A stretch of 5,061 bases of DNA from Actinomycetota bacterium (GTDB lineage: Bacteria; Actinomycetota; CADDZG01; WHSQ01). The notes under the pieces are model-generated. The model saw only the letters and a list, made by a program, of their open reading frames with translations, did not search any database and had not been told where the DNA came from. The stretch is taken from positions 4,739 through 9,799 of the forward strand of contig JAHWJK010000003.1 of NCBI GenBank assembly GCA_019348445.1, written 5' to 3'. The translations under genes were made by a program, and so were the position numbers. Numbering within the stretch: the first letter of the stretch is position 1; the number at the start of each line of letters is the position of its first letter. Shown here one piece after another: positions 1 through 4,240 of this stretch.

Positions 1-942
1 GATCCGGCTGCGCTCCTCGAAGAGATGAACGCGCACTTGCTCCCGCAATCGAGCTCCGAACGGTTCGTGCGGTTACTCATCTGCGTGCTCGATCCCGAGC
101 GCGCCGTGCTGACCTACTCGAACGCGGGCCACGTCCCCCCGGTGCTCTTTCGCGCCAAGGGCGGCGACGTCGATTGGCTGGAGGAGGGGGGTCTCGTCCT
201 CGGGGTGGAGAGCCATGCCACGTACAAGTCCGGGCGCCTCGAGCTCGATCCCGGCGACATGCTGGTCATGTACACCGACGGCGTTACCGAAGCATCTCGA
301 GGAGGTCGGCCCTTCGGCCAGGGCAAGTTCAGGGACCTCATCGAGCTCTACGGGGTCGGGACCCCCGGCGAGCTGGCGCAGGCGTTGCGGCGCTCCGTCG
401 AAGCATGGGTCGCGACCGATCCCGACAAACCCGTCGCCGAAGGCACCCTCGGCGAACTCCGCGACGACATCGCGATCCTCGTTTCCCAGGTCGCTCTCGA
501 CCGAACGCTCGGCGAGCCTGCGCGCGAGTTGGTCCTCCCGAACGAACCGGCGCGTGTCTCGGAGGTAAGGGCGTTCGTGTCGTCGTTCCTCACCGATCTA
601 CGCGCCCCCGTCGACGTCTCAACCGAGATCCTGTTGGCGGTCGGAGAAGCTGCCGCGAACGCGAACCGGCACGGTCGCCGCGTCGAAGGGCGCGGCGAGA
701 TCCGCGTCTATTGCGCGCTCGAAGGGCCCAGCGTCACGATCACTATCGCGGACGATGGTGGTGGCTTCGAACCGGCCGACATCGATGCCGCCACGCTGCC
801 CGACAAGTTCGCGTCCGGAGGACGAGGGCTCTTCTTGATGAGGCAGCTCATGGACGAGGTCGAGTTCGAATCCACTGATGTCGGGACCACGGTGACGATG
901 TATCGAAAGATCACCGCGCCGAAACTCGAGGAAGAGCCGTAG
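1..942 (+). CDS. PP2C/SpoIIE-type phosphatase fused to RsbW-like HATPase domain (5' end outside window)
   Basis: The reading frame is open from base 1 (DPAALLEEMNAHL...), so the ATG at 25 is an internal methionine and the true start lies upstream. About 313 residues are visible. Residues 1-163 are the C-terminal half of a SpoIIE-like PP2C domain: NAGHVPPVLF near 41-50, GDMLVMYTDGVTEA near 86-98, and LRDDIAILVS near 153-162, where the Asp pair normally binds the catalytic metals. Residues about 175-305 are an RsbW-like ATPase domain: N-box GEAAANANRHG (about 215-225), DDGGGF (251-256) and GGRGLFLM (273-280). In this family the phosphatase dephosphorylates an anti-sigma-factor antagonist, while the kinase domain phosphorylates the antagonist or binds a sigma factor. 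Joining both activities in one protein suggests a self-contained partner-switching regulator (inference). Sensor domains, if any, are off the left edge. No antagonist or sigma gene is visible nearby. The domain call is firm; the regulon is unknown. Confidence 0.9.
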   Translation, partial: DPAALLEEMNAHLLPQSSSERFVRLLICVLDPERAVLTYSNAGHVPPVLFRAKGGDVDWLEEGGLVLGVESHATYKSGRLELDPGDMLVMYTDGVTEASRGGRPFGQGKFRDLIELYGVGTPGELAQALRRSVEAWVATDPDKPVAEGTLGELRDDIAILVSQVALDRTLGEPARELVLPNEPARVSEVRAFVSSFLTDLRAPVDVSTEILLAVGEAAANANRHGRRVEGRGEIRVYCALEGPSVTITIADDGGGFEPADIDAATLPDKFASGGRGLFLMRQLMDEVEFESTDVGTTVTMYRKITAPKLEEEP

Positions 943-944
943 AA

Positions 945-960
945 TTGACCGCCCGGTCAA
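945..960. promoter_or_regulatory. 16-bp perfect palindrome, probable TetR-type operator of the thiolase gene
   Basis: The sequence TTGACCG-CC-CGGTCAA has two perfectly complementary 7-bp arms around a 2-bp centre. It lies 2 bp after the phosphatase stop codon and 24 bp before the thiolase ATG. ACCGnnCGGT cores of this size are typical of operators bound by TetR-family regulators, many of which control acyl-CoA metabolism genes. No T-tract follows and the 2-nt centre is a poor hairpin loop, so a terminator is unlikely. The left arm also reads TTGACC, a possible -35 hexamer, but no convincing -10 lies 16-18 bp downstream. The regulator is not encoded in this window. Confidence 0.5.
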
Positions 961-970
961 GAAATCACTG

Positions 971-976
971 AAGGAG
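971..976 (+). promoter_or_regulatory. Ribosome-binding site of the thiolase gene
   Basis: AAGGAG lies 8 nt before the ATG at 985, a strong Shine-Dalgarno match. It fixes this start among the candidates and shows that the thiolase is translated independently of the upstream phosphatase gene. Confidence 0.75.
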
Positions 977-984
977 ATGATCCG

Positions 985-2157
985 ATGACGCGCGAAGCCG
1001 TGATCGTCGAGGCAGTCCGGACTCCCCTCGGCAAGCGGAACGGAAAGCTGAAGGACTGGCATCCGGTCGACCTCCTCGCGGAGGTCCTGAACGAGACCAT
1101 CGCCCGGTCGAACATCGATGCTTCGAAGGTCGACGACGTGATCTGCGGCTGCGTCTCTCAAGTGGGGGAGCAATCGCTCAACGTCGGCCGCAATGCATGG
1201 CTGGCGGCGGGTCTGCCCGAGGAGGTACCCGCGACGACCGTCGACCGGCAGTGCGGATCGTCGCAGCAGGCGGCTCACTTCGCCGCGCAAGGTGTGATCG
1301 CGGGTGCCTACGACGTCGCGATCGCATGCGGCGTCGAGAACATGACGCGCGTACCGATGGGTTCGAGCATCCAGTCCGGCGGGTTCCCGTTCAGCGACAG
1401 GTTGATGTCTCGCTACGAAGGCGGCTTGGTTCAGCAAGGCATCTCGGCCGAGATAATCGCCGACAAGTGGGGGATCGGCCGTCAGGAGTCCGACGAGTTC
1501 GGGGCCCGCTCCCACGAACGCGCGGGAGAAGCAACCTCCACTGGAGCATTCAAGAACGAGATCTTCCCGATCAAGGTCGAGACCGACAACGGCACCGAGC
1601 TGTTCGAGAACGACGAGGGCATCCGCACGCCGAACCTAGAGAAGATGAGCCAGCTCCCGCCGGCATTCAAAGAGGACGGGATCGTCACGGCCGGTAACTC
1701 GTCGCAGATCACCGATGGTGCTGCTGCTCTTCTCATCACGACACCCGAAAAAGCGCAAGAGCTCGGGCTGCGTCCGCGAGCGCGCTTCCACTCGTTCGCA
1801 CTTGCCGGAACCGACCCGATCTCGATGCTCACGGGTCCGATCCCCGCGACGCAGAAGGTGCTCCGGCGTGGCGGGATCGATCTGAAGGACATCGACCTCG
1901 TCGAGATCAACGAAGCGTTCGCCACGGTCTGCCTCGCGTGGAAGAAAGAGCTCGGCATCGACGATCGCTGGTTCGACGAGCACGTGAACGTCAACGGCGG
2001 GGCGATCGCACTGGGGCATCCCTTGGGTGCTTCCGGCGCGCGTCTGATGACGACGCTTCTGCACGCGCTGGAGCAGCGAGGTGGTCGTTACGGGCTGCAG
2101 ACGATGTGCGAAGGCGGCGGGCTCGCCAACGCGACCATCATCGAGGTGCTCGGCTAA
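985..2157 (+). CDS. Thiolase (acetyl-CoA C-acyltransferase / FadA-like 3-ketoacyl-CoA thiolase)
   Basis: A complete thiolase of 390 residues, the usual length for the family. It catalyses CoA-dependent cleavage of 3-ketoacyl-CoA (degradative) or the reverse Claisen condensation in the cytoplasm. The nucleophilic Cys90 is in VDRQCGSSQQA. The central GNSSQITDGAAA is at 237-248, NEAFA at 309-313, and the second signature NVNGGAIALGHPLGASG at 335-351 contains His345. The C-terminal catalytic Cys375 is in MCEGGGLANATI. The RQCGSSQQA and CEGGG forms resemble the actinobacterial FadA5/FadA-like branch more than classic biosynthetic PhaA thiolases (CIGGG), so a degradative role in beta-oxidation of fatty acids or side chains is favoured, though substrate cannot be read from sequence. 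No partner fadB, fadE or fadD gene is visible. The palindrome at 945-960 probably controls it. Its stop overlaps that of the convergent gene. Confidence 0.93.
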   Translation: MTREAVIVEAVRTPLGKRNGKLKDWHPVDLLAEVLNETIARSNIDASKVDDVICGCVSQVGEQSLNVGRNAWLAAGLPEEVPATTVDRQCGSSQQAAHFAAQGVIAGAYDVAIACGVENMTRVPMGSSIQSGGFPFSDRLMSRYEGGLVQQGISAEIIADKWGIGRQESDEFGARSHERAGEATSTGAFKNEIFPIKVETDNGTELFENDEGIRTPNLEKMSQLPPAFKEDGIVTAGNSSQITDGAAALLITTPEKAQELGLRPRARFHSFALAGTDPISMLTGPIPATQKVLRRGGIDLKDIDLVEINEAFATVCLAWKKELGIDDRWFDEHVNVNGGAIALGHPLGASGARLMTTLLHALEQRGGRYGLQTMCEGGGLANATIIEVLG

Positions 2158-2501
2158 ACCGGCTTCAGCGGCGGTTTACCGCCGACCGGCACGAGATCCA
2201 TCTTCTCGCGGCAGTGGGTCGGTGCCTTGTCGTTGGTCGCGACGATCACTTTCAGCTCGAGGCCGCACACGCTGCAGACATAGCGCAGGTCGGCGCCGGT
2301 CAGTTCTTCGGCCTCCGCGTCGGGAGGCGAGTTCCCCGCGCTCCTGAAATAACCGATCCCGACCGCGAGCACGGGGGCCGCGACGGCGAACGCGATAGCC
2401 GCGCGCCAGAACCCGAAGAACGGTCCCACCCCGGCGACGAAGATCACGCCGGCGACGAGATAGGCAACGACGCGTCCCGAGCGGGGACGCGGCTTATCCA
2501 C
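2154..2501 (-). CDS. Small membrane protein with two helices and C-terminal zinc-ribbon-like motif (hypothetical)
   Basis: I do not recognise a named family. With the GTG at 2501 the protein has 115 residues. The order is a short basic N-terminus (DKPRPRSGR), helix 1 about 10-31, helix 2 about 33-52, an acidic linker (PPDAEAEEL), then a cytoplasmic-type C-terminal motif with CSVC (Cys76, Cys79) and THC (His96, Cys97), spaced like a treble-clef or zinc-ribbon site. This may bind zinc structurally; function is unknown. The GTG at 2501 is preferred because GGAG (2508-2511) sits 6 nt before it. A GTG at 2513 would add four residues (MELA) but has no Shine-Dalgarno. The gene lies 73 bp downstream of crgA on the same strand and is probably cotranscribed with it. 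Its TAG overlaps the thiolase TAA within the tetranucleotide CTAA (2154-2157). Both the length and the Cys/His pattern argue for a real gene. Confidence 0.78.
   Translation of the reverse strand: MDKPRPRSGRVVAYLVAGVIFVAGVGPFFGFWRAAIAFAVAAPVLAVGIGYFRSAGNSPPDAEAEELTGADLRYVCSVCGLELKVIVATNDKAPTHCREKMDLVPVGGKPPLKPV
2169..2184. terminator. GC hairpin just after the thiolase stop, candidate terminator without U-tract
   Basis: CGGCGGT-TT-ACCGCCG is a perfect inverted repeat beginning 12 nt after the thiolase stop. As RNA it would form a stem of at least 6 GC pairs closed by a TTTA loop. No run of T follows on the + strand, so it is not a classical intrinsic terminator. Hairpins without a U-tract are reported for actinobacteria. 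It also lies inside the 3' coding end of the opposing gene (its GGKPPL residues), so the symmetry may be partly coincidental. Confidence 0.35.
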
Positions 2502-2525
2502 AGCTAGCTCCACAGGGGTGGATAA
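2494..2525. promoter_or_regulatory. Pair of inverted DnaA-box-like sequences
   Basis: TTATCCACA at 2494-2502 is an exact match to the bacterial DnaA-box consensus (TTATnCACA). On the other strand TTATCCACC (2525-2517) matches 8 of 9 positions. Together they form an inverted repeat of 8-bp arms, TTATCCAC and GTGGATAA, with a 16-bp spacer. The first box covers the preferred GTG start of the zinc-ribbon gene. In actinobacteria the crgA-trpG-pknB block lies near dnaA and oriC, so DnaA binding here is plausible. Two boxes are far fewer than a full oriC and no AT-rich unwinding region is seen, so an accessory or regulatory site is more likely than the origin. The dyad could instead be an operator for another protein or an RNA hairpin. 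Confidence 0.45.
2508..2511 (-). promoter_or_regulatory. Ribosome-binding site deciding the start of the zinc-ribbon membrane protein
   Basis: Read on the - strand this is GGAG, 6 nt before GTG at 2501-2499. The alternative GTG start at 2513 has only CCACCCCT upstream, which is not purine-rich, so the downstream start is favoured. Confidence 0.5.
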
Positions 2526-2551
2526 ACGACAACCTTGTGATTCACCTGCTC

Positions 2552-2574
2552 GCGGGGGCCGGCTCCGGACCCGC
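2552..2574 (-). other. GC-rich dyad immediately after crgA
   Basis: Directly after the crgA stop, the - strand carries GCGGG and CCCGC arms (5 bp) enclosing two CCGG units that can pair with each other. The RNA could form a strong, slightly bulged hairpin. No U-tract follows, so it may be a weak terminator, an attenuator between crgA and the next gene, or only GC-rich sequence. Confidence 0.25.
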
Positions 2575-2805
2575 CTAGTGCCACTGCGTGGCGACCACGA
2601 AGCTGACCGTGATCAGACCGAGGCCAACCCACAGCTGAGCCGGCCTCGTCCCGCCCGGGAGCACGCCTAGGTAGTGGCTGATGATGACGCCGACCCCGCT
2701 GAGGATCAGGATGAAGAACAATGCTCCGACCCAGGGCGGCGACTGCTTCGGCTTGGGCTTCGGAGGCGGCTGGCGGTGGACTCTCTTGGAGCGGCTCTTG
2801 GGCAT
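2575..2805 (-). CDS. crgA: Cell division protein CrgA
   Basis: This 76-residue protein matches CrgA of Actinomycetota: it begins MPKSRSKR, has a basic proline-rich cytoplasmic segment (residues 9-24), helix 1 about 26-46, a short external loop (LPGGTRPAQ), helix 2 about 57-73, and the family's characteristic C-terminal ending VATQWH. CrgA is a small inner-membrane divisome protein that interacts with FtsZ, FtsQ, FtsI and related factors and influences septum formation and recruitment of peptidoglycan synthases. The ATG at 2805 gives the conserved MPKS start. No good Shine-Dalgarno precedes it, but TACTAT lies 8 nt upstream, suggesting a leaderless transcript. It is divergent from the sortase gene with a 41-bp gap, and near trpG and pknB as in Mycobacterium and Streptomyces. 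Assignment rests on the two ends, size and context. Confidence 0.9.
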   Translation of the reverse strand: MPKSRSKRVHRQPPPKPKPKQSPPWVGALFFILILSGVGVIISHYLGVLPGGTRPAQLWVGLGLITVSFVVATQWH

Positions 2806-2846
2806 GGCTGCAGATAGTAGCGGCCCCGCCCGATAATCGAAGTGGA
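2806..2846. promoter_or_regulatory. Divergent promoter region of crgA and the sortase gene
   Basis: Only 41 bp separate the two divergent ATG codons. On the + strand GATAAT (2832-2837, 5 of 6 to TATAAT) ends 9 nt before the sortase ATG. On the - strand TACTAT (2819-2814, fits TAnnnT) ends 8 nt before the crgA ATG. Neither gene has a clear Shine-Dalgarno sequence. The spacing fits leaderless transcripts, which are common in actinobacteria. The -35 regions are weak on both sides. The crgA -35 window (2837-2842) touches the sortase -10, so the two promoters may compete. Confidence 0.45.
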
Positions 2847-3503
2847 ATGACGATCCTTCGGACGTTCGGGAAGCTGCTCATCTCGCTCGGTGTGGGCGTG
2901 CTTCTCTTCGTCGCGTACGTGATCTGGGGAACGAACTTCTATACGGGCCAGGCCCAGAATGACCTCGCCGAGGAGTTCGACCGGGCTCCTATAGCGGGGT
3001 CGGCGACGAAGGGGCGGCCTCCCAAGAACTTTACGCCGGGACACGGCGCTGCGGTCTTTCGCATCCTGATCCCGAAGATCGATCTCAACGACGGCAAGGG
3101 CTACATCGTCGTGGAAGGCGTCGATGAAGAGGCGCTCAAGCTCGGTCCGGGTCATTACCCCGAGTGCAGACGCGACTTCCCCAAACCGCTGTGCACGAAC
3201 TTCCCCGCGGCGTGGCCGGGCGAGAAGGGCCGCGTCATCCTCTCGGGCCATCGGACGACGTACAAGGCGCCGTTCATCGACACGGACAAGTTGAGTAAGG
3301 GCGACGAGATCATCGTCGAGACGAAGTGGGGGATCTTCACCTACGAGGTGTATCAACAGAAGGTGGTCGAACCGGAGGACTCGGCGATCGTCGTACAGAA
3401 GGACGACGTGCGCGAGCTCGTGCTGACGACATGCAATCCGAAGTTCTCCGCAGCACAAAGGTTGATCACGTTCGCACGACAAGTCGAGGCGGAGGCCGTA
3501 TGA
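2847..3503 (+). CDS. Class E-like sortase (membrane-anchored transpeptidase)
   Basis: The start is placed at ATG 2847 (218 residues); the frame is open further upstream, but that would run through crgA and disrupt the normal sortase N-terminus. A short cytoplasmic end (MTILRTFGK) is followed by one helix (about 9-28) as signal anchor, then the extracytoplasmic catalytic domain. Catalytic residues are His134 in LSGHRTTYKAPF, Cys196 in LVLTTCNPKFSAAQRL and Arg205. These motifs resemble class E sortases of high-GC actinobacteria, which cleave LAXTG-type sorting signals and join surface proteins to peptidoglycan. An unusual stretch before the His (PECRRDFPKPLCTNFPAAWPG, about 106-125 with Cys107 and Cys116) is longer than the usual HYPGT...PGE link and may hold a disulfide. 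No sorting-signal substrate is visible in the window. It is followed by, and probably translationally coupled to, a small membrane protein. Confidence 0.88.
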   Translation: MTILRTFGKLLISLGVGVLLFVAYVIWGTNFYTGQAQNDLAEEFDRAPIAGSATKGRPPKNFTPGHGAAVFRILIPKIDLNDGKGYIVVEGVDEEALKLGPGHYPECRRDFPKPLCTNFPAAWPGEKGRVILSGHRTTYKAPFIDTDKLSKGDEIIVETKWGIFTYEVYQQKVVEPEDSAIVVQKDDVRELVLTTCNPKFSAAQRLITFARQVEAEAV

Positions 3504-3649
3504 ACGAAGAACGTGGCATCGTCGAGCCGAAACGCAGGTCGGTCGTGTCCAAGCTCCTCGAGCTTCTGTTCTGGGCCGCGATCGCGGTGATCACCGCGTG
3601 GGTTCTGATCGAGAACATCGAGCGGATCCTGCCTGCGAACAACTTCTGA
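3500..3649 (+). CDS. Small single-helix membrane protein (49 aa, hypothetical) coupled to the sortase
   Basis: The ATG at 3500 overlaps the sortase stop (ATGA, 3500-3503). GGAGG at 3491-3495 lies 4 nt upstream. The 49-residue product has a charged N-terminus (MNEERGIVEPKRR), one hydrophobic helix (about 19-38, LLELLFWAAIAVITAWVLIE) and a short polar tail (NIERILPANNF). By the positive-inside rule the basic KRR segment should be cytoplasmic and the C-terminus outside. The function is unknown. Tight coupling between the sortase and the amidotransferase gene supports a real, coexpressed gene; it could assist the sortase or the divisome, but this is inference. The frame is open upstream of the ATG, but that stretch lies within the sortase gene in another frame. 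Confidence 0.7.
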   Translation: MNEERGIVEPKRRSVVSKLLELLFWAAIAVITAWVLIENIERILPANNF

Positions 3650-3652
3650 TCG

Positions 3653-4228
3653 ATGCGTTTGCTTCTGATCGACAATTACGACTCGTTCGTCTACAACCTC
3701 GCGCAAGCATTCGGGTCGTTGGGAGCGGAGCCGATAGTCATCCGCAACGATGCGAGCCTCGACGAGCTCGAGGCTGTTGAGCCTGATGCGGTCGTGATCT
3801 CTCCGGGACCGGGCGATCCGGCCGACGCCGGTGTTTCGGTACCCGCCATTCAGCGATTCGCGTCGCGACTTCCCATCTTGGGGGTTTGTCTCGGCCATCA
3901 GTGCATAGGTGCCGCGTTCGGGGGCCGCATCGATCGTGCGGGGGTTGGGCCGGTCCACGGGAAGACTTCGGAGATCGACCACGACGGCACCGGCGTTTTC
4001 ACCGGGCTTCCGGCCCCGTTGAGCGCGACGCGCTACCACTCACTTGCGATCGAGGAAGCGTCGTTCCCGCAGGAACTGCGGGTGACCGCGCGGAGCGACG
4101 ACGGCATCGTGATGGGTGTCGTTCACCGTGAGCTACCGGTTGAAGGAGTTCAGTTCCATCCCGAGTCGGTACTGACGACCGACGGCCCCGCGCTGTTGGA
4201 GAACTTCGTGAAGTCGGTGCCGCGCTAG
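3653..4228 (+). CDS. trpG: Glutamine amidotransferase: anthranilate/aminodeoxychorismate synthase component II
   Basis: A complete class I glutamine amidotransferase of 191 residues. It hydrolyses glutamine and channels ammonia to the chorismate-using partner (TrpE or PabB) for tryptophan or folate synthesis in the cytoplasm. Visible motifs are LLIDNYDSFVYNL (4-16), SPGPGDP (50-56, oxyanion strand), nucleophile Cys79 in GVCLGHQ, VHGKTS (101-106), RYHSL (127-131), and His169 and Glu171 in VQFHPES. TrpG and PabA cannot be told apart from sequence alone, and some bacteria use one amphibolic subunit; no trpE or pabB is nearby. Trp/Pab amidotransferase next to pknB is the classic actinobacterial arrangement. 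The ATG at 3653 starts 3 nt after the preceding stop and has no clear Shine-Dalgarno, so translation probably depends on reinitiation. The TAG overlaps the stop of the opposing PASTA gene (CTAG, 4225-4228). Confidence 0.93.
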   Translation: MRLLLIDNYDSFVYNLAQAFGSLGAEPIVIRNDASLDELEAVEPDAVVISPGPGDPADAGVSVPAIQRFASRLPILGVCLGHQCIGAAFGGRIDRAGVGPVHGKTSEIDHDGTGVFTGLPAPLSATRYHSLAIEEASFPQELRVTARSDDGIVMGVVHRELPVEGVQFHPESVLTTDGPALLENFVKSVPR

Positions 4229-4240
4229 GCGTACAGCGCG
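4221..4240. terminator. Short dyad over the shared stop codons, weak bidirectional terminator candidate
   Basis: CGCGCT (4221-4226) and AGCGCG (4235-4240) are perfect 6-bp arms around an 8-nt loop that includes part of the CTAG shared by the trpG stop and the opposing pknB stop. It could slow polymerase in either direction. There is no U-tract on either strand, so this is only suggestive. Confidence 0.25.

Noticed and set aside
1096..1112. Second copy of the palindrome (CGCCCGGTCGAAC) inside the thiolase gene
   Set aside because: Only one half-site matches and it lies in conserved coding sequence.
619..1515. Long 298-codon open frame on the - strand across the phosphatase end and thiolase start
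   Set aside because: It is antisense to two clearly conserved proteins and has low-complexity Arg/Asp/Leu-rich content typical of a high-GC shadow frame, with no recognisable motif.
1482..2064. Two overlapping - strand open frames inside the thiolase gene
   Set aside because: Both lie wholly opposite conserved thiolase coding sequence, have Ser/Arg-rich composition and no domain features.
2494..2574. Full chromosomal replication origin
   Set aside because: Only two DnaA-like boxes, no AT-rich unwinding segment, and no adjacent dnaA or dnaN. At most an accessory DnaA site is supported.
2721..2846. Upstream extension of the sortase start to 2721
   Set aside because: It would overlap most of crgA on the opposite strand and put 42 extra residues before a normal signal anchor. 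The ATG at 2847 with a -10-like element upstream is far more plausible.
2706..4039. Two long - strand open frames (2706-3482 and 3353-4039) opposite the sortase and amidotransferase
   Set aside because: Their composition is Arg/Asp-rich and they mirror conserved catalytic coding on the other strand, so they are shadows.
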